From IMG/VR virus record IMGVR_UViG_3300042691_044733, positions 1 through 64,000 of that record: a stretch of 64,000 bases of DNA, one strand, 5' to 3'. Shown in pieces: positions 1 through 8,323 of the stretch. The stretch comes from a virus. Below the pieces are notes generated by a model. The model ran no database searches and was not told the origin of the DNA. It saw only the letters and a program-made list of their open reading frames with translations. Numbering within the stretch: position 1 is the stretch's first letter; each line of letters opens with the position of its first letter. The position numbers and the translations under genes were made by a program.

Positions 1-1
1 T

Positions 2-400
2 GCATATTGGGATAAAGCACTGGATCCATACAAAAAAAATTTGCAGTTTGTTAATTCTACTGAATTACAGGAGTATCTTAACAGTGTTGAACCATCCAAA
101 TGTGCTGTATGCGCACGTGGTGCTATCATGTGTTCTACAATCCGTTTAGGCAATAAATTATCCTTTGCTAAACATAATAGTTCATGTATGAATGGAATTG
201 CTGAGTCTGTGGACAAATTAAAAAGTCTTACTGCATTTTCTACAGATTCTTTAAGAAGAATGGAAGCTGAATATGAATCTTCTAATTATAATCATCCGTT
301 TGCACATAATACAAGGAATAAACTTATGAATATTCTTTGTAATATACTGGTTAACGGGGATTTTAATGAAAAGGATAAAACCAATTACCTTATATCATGA
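2..400 (+). CDS. Hypothetical phage protein, 5' end outside window
   Basis: The frame is open from the first bases of the window, so the gene starts upstream; the TTG at 41 is only the first possible start inside the window. It has a cysteine cluster (CAVCARGAIMC) and an E-L-x-R-M-E type helix. The product of 6147..6584 shows a similar cysteine motif and helix order, so the two look like distant paralogues. Function not recognised. The stop overlaps the next start as ATGA (397-400), implying translational coupling. Confidence 0.75.
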   Translation, partial: AYWDKALDPYKKNLQFVNSTELQEYLNSVEPSKCAVCARGAIMCSTIRLGNKLSFAKHNSSCMNGIAESVDKLKSLTAFSTDSLRRMEAEYESSNYNHPFAHNTRNKLMNILCNILVNGDFNEKDKTNYLIS

Positions 401-1185
401 TAAAAGTAAACATTGAGAAAGAGATCCAAACCTTATCACGTCCTGATGAAAGTTTATTGAGATCTGCACAACAATTACTCATTACTTAGGGTGAAAAGGA
501 TTTAGAAATACTTAGAGCGGCAGGTCTTGATCACCATATCAGACAAGCAGCAAAAGATCATGCTAAATTACTTGTTCATGCTGAGATTTCTAAAGAATAT
601 GGAGTAGAAATTGTTACTGGTGAGGATATTAAGAAATTGTGTGTTAAATACAGACTTAAGTTTCTTCCGAGTAAGTGTTATAATGGTGCTATTCCACCCG
701 AACTTGGATCAATTATATCAAGATTTGTTGACAAACTACATGTTCCTAATAAAGAATATGCTATATCAAAGAATCTTTATATAATGGCACCTAAAGAAGC
801 ATTTAACATTGTTTCTTATGAAATACCAAGTCCAAAGGATCCTGTTCTATTCTATAAGTTTAGTACTACAGAAGGTGAGTACTATGCAGTTCTAAGAAAA
901 TGGGGTAATGATTTCACCATTTTTAGAAGAATTCAGGGAATGATCTTTAAGAACCAGATTTCTTACATGAGATGGTTCTTTATGACTAAGTTTATACTTG
1001 GTCTATCTGTTTTGTTTTTGTGTACTTCAAGTTTAAATTGGTTTGTTGGTCTTTCTGCATTATATACTCTTGTTATTACTGTAATGAGAATTGCATTACA
1101 TGATGATGCTTTAGATCCTTACTTTAGTGAGGAAGGATATAATCAGGAAACAGAACCGAAAATTTATCATTTCATAAAACCATGA
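397..1185 (+). CDS. Membrane-associated unknown protein interrupted by an in-frame TAG
   Basis: The ATG at 397 overlaps the previous stop (ATGA), the usual junction in this genome. The frame runs to 1185 except for a TAG at 487-489 (codon 31). Protein-like sequence continues on both sides of it, so the true gene very likely spans both parts; the uninterrupted part could restart at TTG 637. The C-terminal half has two hydrophobic segments. A stretch APKEAF, then KDPVLFY, then RKWG matches APKSHF, KDPVVFEY, TKWG in the gene at 13084, so the two are paralogues. TAG ends several other genes here, so this is a nonsense mutation, a sequencing error or suppressed readthrough. Confidence 0.7.
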
Positions 1186-1523
1186 AACATTTCTATTACT
1201 TTCTTTTATGTTCTTTCATATTTTTTGGATTCACATATGTAAAGGATTGTCAAACAAACTTAGAAATTGAAGAAGATATTACTATTAAAATTGCAGAGAG
1301 AGATCAAATAACTCCTGAATTTTACAAGTTAAATCTTCTTGATCAATCTAAGGTTAAACAAATACATGATGATAACAGATCTACTACAGCTGTTGTCCCA
1401 GTTAGAATTTCTTATGAAAAATCATTTTTTTATAAGAAGGAAATAAAACGGGACACTATATGGTATGGTCTTAAGAAGTTTCATGTATATGATTATTCTT
1501 GTATGTGTAACAAAAAATTATAA
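1182..1523 (+). CDS. Small exported or membrane-anchored protein
   Basis: 113 residues starting with a hydrophobic signal-like segment (about residues 3-20, FYYFLLCSFIFFGFTYV) and then a charged domain. The start overlaps the preceding stop by four bases, so it is translated with that gene. No family recognised; probably faces the periplasm or outer leaflet of the host membrane. Confidence 0.7.
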   Translation: MKHFYYFLLCSFIFFGFTYVKDCQTNLEIEEDITIKIAERDQITPEFYKLNLLDQSKVKQIHDDNRSTTAVVPVRISYEKSFFYKKEIKRDTIWYGLKKFHVYDYSCMCNKKL

Positions 1524-2626
1524 ACCCATTTTAGATTATCAATCCAAAAGTGAGATACATTTAGAGTGGGTTTACTGTAATTCACACAAAAAACAGCGGG
1601 TAATGAACCTGAAATATTGGTAGCGAGTAGTGCACCCGTAAAGTGTGAATATTATTAACATTAATGGTGGTTGCTAACCTAGTACAGCTAAAACAGGAAT
1701 TGCTGTATGAAAACTCAACTTTAGTGACGTTTAGTTGTTTAATATTGTTTCTGTAACAGGTTGAATGGTAAATTTCAGTTCCATTAGAGGATTGGACTAG
1801 AAGGCTTAGATAACGAAACTTCTGGAATTTACTTTCTGTTATCCAAATATATACTTAACAAAAGGAATCCCCAATTTTTGTGGTGAACTTGGAACCGATG
1901 CATAGGAACTGTATATATGAGTATAAACATAAAACCAAGGATATATTCTTACAAGTCAATAAGAATGAAGATATTCCACGTACCAGTGAAGCAAGTGAAC
2001 AACCACTTGTGGAAGGGTTTTTAAAATTCACATTCATGTTTTTCAATTTTTAAAACTTACACTCTATAACTTTGGTCGGTTATAGGGTATGAATTTAAGA
2101 AATTGCTGCAATTTATAATCCGAAAGGGTTACTAGGCTAAACAAAACTTGACCAACAGTAGGATAATATACTGTTAGTTTTGTGATGCCTATTGCAGCCA
2201 GTTTGAATAGATTCTGTAAAATCTATTGGTGTTTAAGCTGTTCACCAACCACAGTCAATCATATATTAGAGATTATCCTCTCCTGTATGGTATTAGATCT
2301 TAACGTCTAATAAAAAAACTTAATAACTTCACAAGTCATTGAGTGCACCAGTTTCTTTGATGAAATGGAAGTACATGCGTATCGGCAAAATAATCTGATT
2401 GAATGTGAATTATAGGAAAATACTGTTTAACAGCTAGTACATGATAATTCACATCAGTAAATAAACCTACATGTATAATATCAAAGTTTTAGGTGTAAAA
2501 CACATTTATATGGTTAATGTATTTGGTGTGATTATGAGTATCCAGGATGCTCATGATTATGACTTTAAGTAAGAATACTTAGAGTTAATGCTATTTTTAC
2601 AGGGCTATTCATTTAGCCCTTTTTTA
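1521..2626 (+). ncRNA. Large structured noncoding RNA candidate (about 1.1 kb)
   Basis: No convincing ORF on either strand. Many complementary segments follow in order: TAAACCCA/TGGGTTTA (1521/1567), ATTCACAC/GTGTGAAT (1580/1642), GATAAC/GTTATC (about 1809/1838), CTATAAC/GTTATAG (about 2063/2079), TTGCTGCAAT/ATTGCAGC closing a domain (about 2102/2190), AACAGTA/TACTGTT, and GTGAATTAT/ATAATTCAC (about 2405/2444). It ends in an intrinsic terminator at 2602-2626. Size, dense nesting and a phage setting with tRNAs resemble the large ornate RNA classes such as GOLLD and ROOL, but I cannot assign a class from memory of their consensus. Confidence 0.65.
2602..2626 (+). terminator. Intrinsic terminator of the large RNA
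   Basis: GGGCTA/TAGCCC hairpin with an 8-base loop followed directly by a run of T residues. It closes the 1.1 kb structured region. Confidence 0.75.
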
Positions 2627-2630
2627 TTAA

Positions 2631-2941
2631 TGCACCATAACTCACGTAGATATAAAGACTTCTTAGTGCAATGGCTTCAGCCCAAACAAGTATTAAGGTG
2701 AAATACTTAATAGCTAAGATGTGAAACTACCTGATTAGTTAGATGTAAGTGAGCAAGCCTTAAAGGTGATTGTGCTTCTCCTAATCAGCTCCCAAGGGTG
2801 AGCAGTTGTAAATACTATTGAACTTCATTTATGAAGCTATTCTACAGTCTGTAAACACATAAGTCAGGCTATTACAACTGAGTGCAGAGGGATAATGTAC
2901 CTATGATTTTTCAAATAAAATTTGGAATCATAGGTACTTTT
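2631..2941 (+). ncRNA. Second structured RNA with its own terminator
   Basis: No ORF. Helices visible are AGTATT/AATACT (about 2688/2702), CTGATTAG/CTAATCAG (about 2731/2780), GCTC/GAGC around 2788-2803, CTTCAT/ATGAAG (about 2822), and CAGTTGTAA/TTACAACTG (about 2804/2872) closing a lower domain. TGCAC at the start can pair with GTGCA at about 2882. It could be a 3' domain of the preceding RNA or an independent RNA. Class not recognised. Confidence 0.55.
2897..2941 (+). terminator. Strong intrinsic terminator
   Basis: GTACCTATGATT pairs perfectly with AATCATAGGTAC, followed by a T run. The 3' arm overlaps the promoter of the HNH gene downstream. Confidence 0.85.
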
Positions 2942-2952
2942 TCATATATTTG
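2921..2952 (+). promoter_or_regulatory. Bacteroidota-type promoter for the HNH gene
   Basis: TTTG at 2921-2924, a 20-nt spacer and TATATTTG at 2945-2952 match the TTTG/TAnnTTTG consensus of Bacteroidota primary sigma factors. The endonuclease ATG is 16 nt downstream. Confidence 0.7.
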
Positions 2953-2967
2953 TAAAAAATACAATAT

Positions 2968-3465
2968 ATGAAACAAATTTTTGAATCACCTTATTACATT
3001 GATGAACAAGGAATTGTTTATACACACAAATTAAAGGTCAAACAAACATATTTATCAAACTCTGGATATAAGTATGTGGTTTTGAGAATTAATGGTAAAA
3101 ATAAATGTTATTATAATCATAGATTAGTAGCATTACATTACTTATTAAATCCTAATAATTATCCTCAAGTTAATCATATTGATGGTAATAAGCTCAATAA
3201 CAATTTAGATAATTTAGAATGGTGTAATAATAGCATGAACTCTATTCATGCTTTCAAAAACAAATTGAGAACAGCTCCTAAACATTTATATAAAAAAGGA
3301 GAAGATAGTTCTAATTCTAAATTAACTGAGCAACAAGTAAGAGAAATAAAATCAAAGCTTCAACAAAAATATAAAATGGTTGATCTTTGTAAAGAATATA
3401 AAGTACATATAAATACAATTAAACGTATTAAAGGAAACATTACTTGGAGTCATATTACTATATGA
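2968..3465 (+). CDS. HNH homing endonuclease
   Basis: 165 residues. The core VNHIDGNKLNNNLDNLEW is the HNH_3 signature (H-x-D-G-N, N-N-x-x-x-N-L) seen in free-standing phage homing endonucleases. The N-terminus resembles a NUMOD-type fold, and the C-terminus (KLTEQQVREIKSK...TIKRIKGNITWSHI) is a helix-turn-helix DNA-binding tail. It has its own promoter and lies between a structured RNA and a tiny ORF, so it looks like an independent mobile gene. Expected to cut DNA at an allelic site lacking the insertion. Confidence 0.9.
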   Translation: MKQIFESPYYIDEQGIVYTHKLKVKQTYLSNSGYKYVVLRINGKNKCYYNHRLVALHYLLNPNNYPQVNHIDGNKLNNNLDNLEWCNNSMNSIHAFKNKLRTAPKHLYKKGEDSSNSKLTEQQVREIKSKLQQKYKMVDLCKEYKVHINTIKRIKGNITWSHITI

Positions 3466-3522
3466 TTGCAGTGGTGAACAAAGCCTGTTATTTTTATTTA
3501 AATTGAAAAAAACTAATCTATT

Positions 3523-3681
3523 ATGGATGAAGAATTAAAACAAATTGAATCTAAGATTGATAATCTTATTTTTAACATTGAAAAGTGTGAAGTAATTCTT
3601 TTTCAATTAGAAATAAAAGAAAAATATTTAAAATCAAAAAAAATATGTCTAAAGAATAAATGTTCATGGTGCATGCGTTAA
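3523..3681 (+). CDS. Small coiled-coil-like ORF (52 aa)
   Basis: Starts MDEELKQIES and is helical with charged heptads. It ends in a cysteine-containing tail (NKCSWCMR). It fills the gap between the HNH gene and the phosphatase gene. No family recognised. Confidence 0.5.
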   Translation: MDEELKQIESKIDNLIFNIEKCEVILFQLEIKEKYLKSKKICLKNKCSWCMR

Positions 3682-3721
3682 GTGATTAAATCATGAACTA
3701 AAATTACAAAAACAAAACATT

Positions 3722-4441
3722 ATGAAAACAATTGTAATTGGAGATATTCATGGTAGAACTGTTTGGAAAAAAATAGTTAACCAATATTTTGATAAATTTA
3801 TTTTTATTGGTGATTATGTTGATACTCATGAAAGTATTACTCCAAATCAACAATTAGAAAATCTTTTAGATATTATTGAGTTTAAAAAAAGAAATCCCGA
3901 CAAAGTAATTTTGTTATGGGGAAATCATGATCATCATTATTTAAATGTTGGGGAACGTTATTCTGGTTTTCAATCTGTTATGTTTCCTACATTTAATTAT
4001 ATTTATAAACAAAATATAGAACTATTTCAGATGGTTCATATTCAAGATAATATATTATTTTCACATGCTGGATTATCTAAAGTATGGTGTGATAATAATG
4101 ATGTAATCATTAATGAAAATCTTGAACAACAAATTAATGAACTGTTCTATGGCAGACCAAGTGTATTTAATTTTACAGGTAGAGACATATATGGAGATTC
4201 TCATGAATCTAATCCTATATGGATTAGAGAAAAATCTTTATCTGAATCTAAAATACCTGGTTATGTTTTTGTTGTTGGTCATACAACAAAAATACAACTT
4301 GCTCAAAGAGGATTTTTAATTAGTAATCATGATGGTTATAAAATATTAGATCCTAATATTTGGATGATAGATACTTTAGGAACTTCTAAAGAGTATCTAG
4401 TTATTGAAAATAACCAATTTAAAGTTTATAAATATGAGTAA
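3722..4441 (+). CDS. Calcineurin-like serine/threonine phosphatase
   Basis: 239 residues with the full metallophosphatase motif series: GDIHG (about residue 7), GDYVD (about 31), GNHD (about 66), a conserved HAG (about 120) and VGHTT (about 190). These residues bind two metal ions. The family includes lambda-type protein phosphatases and bis-nucleosyl tetraphosphatases; the substrate here is unknown. The next gene starts inside its last codons. Confidence 0.9.
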   Translation: MKTIVIGDIHGRTVWKKIVNQYFDKFIFIGDYVDTHESITPNQQLENLLDIIEFKKRNPDKVILLWGNHDHHYLNVGERYSGFQSVMFPTFNYIYKQNIELFQMVHIQDNILFSHAGLSKVWCDNNDVIINENLEQQINELFYGRPSVFNFTGRDIYGDSHESNPIWIREKSLSESKIPGYVFVVGHTTKIQLAQRGFLISNHDGYKILDPNIWMIDTLGTSKEYLVIENNQFKVYKYE

Positions 4442-4622
4442 AATTGTAAAATCACATAGATATGACATTAATAATGTTTGTATAAAATGTGGGGTAACTA
4501 GAATGAAAAAACCAATAGTCGGAAAAGGTTTTAATCCAATGCTTGTAGGAAAATATTCTATTCTTTACTCTAAAGATGGTGTTAATTTTCAAAAGGAGCA
4601 TATTGAATGTAAAAATATCTAA
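4434..4622 (+). CDS. Small CxxC protein (62 aa)
   Basis: The ATG at 4434, overlapping the phosphatase stop, is preferred over the in-frame ATG at 4404 because of the 8-nt overlap typical here. It contains NVCIKCGVTR, a zinc-knuckle-like CxxC. The other cysteine lies near the C-terminus. Function unknown. Confidence 0.6.
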   Translation: MSKIVKSHRYDINNVCIKCGVTRMKKPIVGKGFNPMLVGKYSILYSKDGVNFQKEHIECKNI

Positions 4623-4666
4623 ATCATATAGAAAGGATATTTTTTAACTTTTAAACTTTAAATAAA

Positions 4667-5206
4667 ATGGATGAAGAATGGAAAGATATTACTGGATATG
4701 AAGGTTTATATCAAATAAGTAATAGAGGTAAAGTTAAAAGTTTTCATAGAAGTGTAAACGGCAGCATAATAAAAAATCATGTTGATTCTGGTGGTTATTT
4801 GTTTATTCAGTTAAAATGTAAAAATAAACTCACTAAACACTTTAGTATTCATAGATTAGTAGCTCTACATTTTATTGAAAACTTAAATAATAAACCTCAA
4901 GTTAATCACAAGGATGGTAATAAAACTAATAATCATGTTGATAATTTGGAATGGGTTACATCAAAAGAAAATATACAACATTCAATACAAACAGGTTTAA
5001 CTGATATATCAAGAAAATCAGTTAAAGAAACATGTTCTAAACCTATTTTACAATATTCAAAAGATAATATTTTTATTAAAGAATATGTTTCTATTATAGA
5101 GGCTGCTACAGAAAACAATTTAAGTATTGCAAACATTAGTAGATGTTGTAATAATAAATATGGTTATAAAACTTGTGGTGGATTTATTTGGAAATTTAAG
5201 ATATAA
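4667..5206 (+). CDS. NUMOD4-HNH homing endonuclease with NUMOD1 tail
   Basis: Domains in order: NUMOD4 (EEWKDITGYEGLYQISNRG, residues 3-21), HNH_3 (VNHKDGNKTNN...NLEW, about 81-100) and a C-terminal NUMOD1-like DNA-binding repeat (FIKEYVSIIEAATENNLSI, then GGFIWKF). A complete free-standing homing endonuclease. It differs clearly in sequence from the one at 2968, so they arrived separately. Confidence 0.92.
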   Translation: MDEEWKDITGYEGLYQISNRGKVKSFHRSVNGSIIKNHVDSGGYLFIQLKCKNKLTKHFSIHRLVALHFIENLNNKPQVNHKDGNKTNNHVDNLEWVTSKENIQHSIQTGLTDISRKSVKETCSKPILQYSKDNIFIKEYVSIIEAATENNLSIANISRCCNNKYGYKTCGGFIWKFKI

Positions 5207-5356
5207 GTTTTTGATATTTTACCTTTGTGAATTAAAAGTTAAAAGTGAAAGAAATCTATTTTAGTACAATTAAGTACGAACTTCTTTTGAAGCCTAATTC
5301 ATATAAAAAGTTGTAGTAAGAACCCCAAGAAAGTCAGCCAGCAATGGTTACTGTAG

Positions 5357-5461
5357 ATGGTTAAAGATTCTATTAAAGTAGGATGTACTGAACTATCTTT
5401 TGAAAAGGTTGAACAGATTTACAATTACATGAAAGAACTTCAAAAAAAACAAGTAATTTAA
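5357..5461 (+). CDS. Possible 34-residue peptide
   Basis: The only ATG-started frame with protein-like composition in the 5207-5607 gap: MVKDSIKVGCTELSFEKVEQ and a helical C-terminus. No family is recognised and there is no ribosome binding site to decide it. It may be a remnant of a larger gene disrupted by the neighbouring endonuclease. Confidence 0.3.
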   Translation: MVKDSIKVGCTELSFEKVEQIYNYMKELQKKQVI

Positions 5462-5469
5462 AATATTAA

Positions 5470-5592
5470 TTGTTGTAATGTCTCCCGAAGTTGTCAAACG
5501 GGGATTGAAGCAGAAATAGTATTTAAATACATGAGTGTACAAACGACAAATTAGTACATAGAAATATTATTTAGATTTACAACAATTTTTTT
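5470..5592 (+). ncRNA. Small structured RNA with terminator-like end
   Basis: TTGTTGTAA (5470-5478) pairs with TTACAACAA (5577-5585), which is followed by T residues. Inside are a CCCG/CGGG helix (about 5483/5500) and TTGTC/GACAA complementarity that could form a pseudoknot. No ORF crosses it. Class unknown. Confidence 0.45.
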
Positions 5593-5607
5593 AATTTATT
5601 AATTATT

Positions 5608-6150
5608 ATGGAATATTTACTGTTAAAAGTAGAATTTGTTATCTTACCCTCAAAAGAACCAAGTGATTTTGAAGTTTTTACTTATATAGGTGAAAATGGA
5701 AAAGACTTTACAAGAGTTCATAAACGAGTTAGTAAAAAGTTAACTCCTAAAAGTTGTAATTTTTATTTTCTTGTAGAAGATCCTATAAAACCTGGAAATT
5801 ATATTGTATTTAACAATGAACCAGTTTTGATAAAAAGTGAGGAGCATTTATCTACTTTTGTAAATCCAAAAAAAATACTTGCAAGTACAGATGCAAAATT
5901 GATTAATTTTTGTTCTGAAGTAGATCCAGATCTTAAAATTTATGGAATTCACCCTAATTTCACAAATTTATTGCAAAAATTTGAAGAAATATTATCTGTA
6001 GAGGTTTATTATGAAGATATTTTAGTATTTGGTTGTGATCCTCAAACTGGAGAATGGAAAGATTTACCTGTAAGAAATTATCTTTTAAATAGTTATTATG
6101 GATTTACAAAAGGAAGAATAACAAAAAACAAGAAAATAATCAAAACATGA
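5608..6150 (+). CDS. Conserved phage hypothetical protein
   Basis: 180 residues. The segment NPKKILASTDAKLINF resembles KKIIAQQDQIDFSL in the gene at 16134 and KIVAQSS in the gene at 18517. This puts the three in one loose family that recurs in phages of this group. Beta-rich, no signal peptide. The stop overlaps the next start (ATGA). Confidence 0.65.
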   Translation: MEYLLLKVEFVILPSKEPSDFEVFTYIGENGKDFTRVHKRVSKKLTPKSCNFYFLVEDPIKPGNYIVFNNEPVLIKSEEHLSTFVNPKKILASTDAKLINFCSEVDPDLKIYGIHPNFTNLLQKFEEILSVEVYYEDILVFGCDPQTGEWKDLPVRNYLLNSYYGFTKGRITKNKKIIKT

Positions 6151-6584
6151 CACCAAGAATTCAAAAAGCAATAGATATATTTCTAGATGCTATCAATACA
6201 GGTAACCTTGCTAAAGGAATCTGCTCTAAATGTGCTGTAGGTAACCTTTGCGGAGGAAGTTTTTATTGGGGGAAGCTTTTTCACACTGTTGATGGGTATC
6301 AAATAATTGTAGACGAGAAAACAATCTATAAACGTTATGCTGAATTAGCTAAAAAAGATATTGAAAAAACTGATTTTTCATTAAAAGAACTTATGAGAAT
6401 TGAGCAAGCTTTTGAATGCAATACACGGATTCACTGTTCTGATTACGATAAGTGTTCTAAAGAAGAAATTCTAAAGGATCAGGTTGCTGGTTTAAAAGCA
6501 GTAATTGAGGTAATGATGACTTTTGATGATGTTAAAGTTGACATTCAAAAAGAGTTTGTTGATAAAGTTTTAGTAACCGTTTAA
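6147..6584 (+). CDS. Cysteine-containing hypothetical protein
   Basis: 145 residues. The cysteine motif CSKCAVGNLCGG, followed by a helix with ELMRIEQAFE, parallels the partial gene at the start of the window. It may bind a metal. Coupled to the upstream gene by a 4-nt overlap. Confidence 0.65.
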   Translation: MTPRIQKAIDIFLDAINTGNLAKGICSKCAVGNLCGGSFYWGKLFHTVDGYQIIVDEKTIYKRYAELAKKDIEKTDFSLKELMRIEQAFECNTRIHCSDYDKCSKEEILKDQVAGLKAVIEVMMTFDDVKVDIQKEFVDKVLVTV

Positions 6585-6593
6585 ATCACAAAA

Positions 6594-6830
6594 ATGATAC
6601 ATTTTATAATTTACTTAATTGGATTTCTTATTTGTTATAGATATATTAAGAAATCAATCCGTCATGATAATAATGATTGGTCTGATGTATTTGCAACTTT
6701 TTTGTTTTCATTGGGATCTTTTTACATGTGTATTATTTTATACGTGTTTAATTATTTTGAAGACAAAGAAATTAAATTTAATGAAACAATGAAAGAACTT
6801 TTCAAAAGAGATCCTCCAAAATGGATGTAA
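6594..6830 (+). CDS. Small membrane protein (two TM helices)
   Basis: 78 residues with hydrophobic segments at about 2-17 (IHFIIYLIGFLICYRYI) and 33-52 (FATFLFSLGSFYMCIILYVF), joined by a polar loop. Charged C-terminus. No family recognised. Confidence 0.65.
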   Translation: MIHFIIYLIGFLICYRYIKKSIRHDNNDWSDVFATFLFSLGSFYMCIILYVFNYFEDKEIKFNETMKELFKRDPPKWM

Positions 6831-6861
6831 AAACATTTATAAATTGTAAAAAAAATAAAAA

Positions 6862-7209
6862 ATGAATCCTCTTTTAAAAACAATAATTGGAATAACTTTT
6901 CTTTTAGTTTTTATTTGCTGTTGGGAGGCATGTAATAAACAAATAATAACTGCAAAAGTTATCAATCTTCAGCAAATAAACTTGTTTGAAGGTTCTCAAA
7001 ATGGTTTGAGAACAAATGTAAGATATTTGATAATTACAGACAAAGAAACTTTTGTTTGTGAAAATTCTATAGCTCATATGAAATTTAATAATTCTGATAT
7101 ATTTTTCAGATTAAAACAAGATTCAACTTATCAATTTGAAGTTGTTGGATTTGGAAAATCATTTTTGACGGATTATAAAAATGTTTTGAGTATTAAAAGT
7201 ATTCCCTAA
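6862..7209 (+). CDS. Membrane-anchored beta-domain protein
   Basis: 115 residues: an N-terminal hydrophobic anchor (about residues 5-22, with CCWEAC after it, a possible lipidation site) and then an extracytoplasmic domain of alternating strands. Function unknown. Followed by a terminator. Confidence 0.65.
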   Translation: MNPLLKTIIGITFLLVFICCWEACNKQIITAKVINLQQINLFEGSQNGLRTNVRYLIITDKETFVCENSIAHMKFNNSDIFFRLKQDSTYQFEVVGFGKSFLTDYKNVLSIKSIP

Positions 7210-7244
7210 CGAGGGATGTATTCAAGTGTTATTCGAAAAGTAAT

Positions 7245-7275
7245 AAAAGGGAATTTATTTTCCCTTTTATTTTTA
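7245..7275 (+). terminator. Intrinsic terminator
   Basis: AAAAGGGAA/TTCCCTTTT hairpin with a T-rich tail. It lies inside the longer possible reading frame of the next gene, which argues for the later start at 7288. Confidence 0.75.
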
Positions 7276-7287
7276 ATTTATTCTTTT

Positions 7288-7725
7288 ATGGAAAAGCTAT
7301 TTGTTACAATAAAACAAGCAATTGAACTTGAAAAAATAGGATTTAATGAATCCTGTTTTGGATATTATGAAAAAACAAGTGAAAATTTAATAATTTTTTA
7401 CGATAACAGTTTATTAAACATGTTGCCAGAAGAAAGATATGTTAATAATAGTTATTGTTTTTTATCAAATCAAAACAAAAGTTTACCTCAATGGGCTGTT
7501 TCTGCACCAATACATGCCCAGGTTTTTGATTTTTTTGAAAAATTGGGTTATTATGTTGAAAAAAAAGTAAATTCAGATTTAGAATATATTTTTTCAGAGT
7601 TTTCTATTAAAAAAGATAATGTGACTCTTTTAGAAACTATAAAAGGAGATTGTTCTGAAACAAATAATACTGAGAAACTAGTTATAGATTCATTGATTAA
7701 TTTTTATAATAAAGCAAAAGAATAA
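7288..7725 (+). CDS. Conserved phage protein, paralogue of 15031
   Basis: The start at 7288 was chosen because the upstream in-frame part is a terminator. The N-terminal motif KQAIELEKIGFNESCFGYY and later APIHAQVFDFFEKLGYY match YEEALELKELGFNEPCIATY and APLYQQAFRWFREKYN of the gene at 15031. The family is common in Bacteroidota phages and mobile DNA; role unknown. Confidence 0.7.
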   Translation: MEKLFVTIKQAIELEKIGFNESCFGYYEKTSENLIIFYDNSLLNMLPEERYVNNSYCFLSNQNKSLPQWAVSAPIHAQVFDFFEKLGYYVEKKVNSDLEYIFSEFSIKKDNVTLLETIKGDCSETNNTEKLVIDSLINFYNKAKE

Positions 7726-7736
7726 AAATTTTGATT

Positions 7737-8114
7737 ATGAGATTTGATAAAATTTATATAACTTTTGAGCAATCTAAAAATTTAAATATTGATGATTTTA
7801 TGATATCTACAGTATTTAATTCTAAAGGAGAATCTGGTACTGTTTCTCCAGTTTTTAGAAGATTAAGTCAAAAAAAAGATGTTTATTATCCTAGATTGCA
7901 ACAATGGGAATTAGTTAAATGATTTTGTATAAAACATAATATTTGGATTAGTATTATACCACCAAGACCTAGAAAATTAGAAAAATGGGGTTTTTATATT
8001 ACTAATGCAGATAATGAAGATAAATTCTACTATGAAAATAGAGGATATAATTCTGATGAAGATGCATATTCTGCTGCTTTTGATTTTTGTTTTCAACATA
8101 TTTTAAAAAAGTAA
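7737..8114 (+). pseudogene. Phage protein gene broken by an in-frame TGA
   Basis: From ATG 7737 the frame runs to the TGA at 7920-7922 (codon 62). It then continues without another stop to TAA 8112-8114 with protein-like sequence (KHNIWISIIPPRPRKL). The junction reads QQWELVK-stop-FCIKHNIW. A single TGG to TGA change would explain it. This is the same general family as 7288 and 15031 (QWELVKW...KHNI in place of AFRWFREKYNI). TGA ends many genes here, so recoding is unlikely. Confidence 0.65.
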
Positions 8115-8118
8115 TTTT

Positions 8119-8316
8119 ATGAGTAGTAATTTAAAAACAAATAGTTCTTTTTTGGAATTACAAAAACGTTTTAATTCTGATTTATTTATTGACAACGTTT
8201 GTTTCAGTTATAGACATGATTTTGGATTGCTTTCTCATGAGGAAAAAGAAAAGTTAAGATTTGAATGCCGAGAATGGATGAGAGCAATTTCAAACAACTA
8301 CAAATATTTTAAATAA
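8119..8316 (+). CDS. Hypothetical protein (65 aa)
   Basis: Helical and charged, with a C-terminal HEEKEKLRFECREWMRAI helix. It sits in the small-gene operon with 5-8 nt spacing to its neighbours. No function seen. Confidence 0.6.
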   Translation: MSSNLKTNSSFLELQKRFNSDLFIDNVCFSYRHDFGLLSHEEKEKLRFECREWMRAISNNYKYFK

Positions 8317-8323
8317 TAATTTT

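Noticed and set aside
1855-2046. 63-codon ORF on the minus strand
   Set aside because: It lies inside the densely structured RNA region and has no family similarity or gene-like junctions.
2631-2941. Group I intron, tmRNA, 6S or RNase P RNA in this region
   Set aside because: None of the conserved core sequences of these classes was found, and no exon halves or tRNA-like ends are present.
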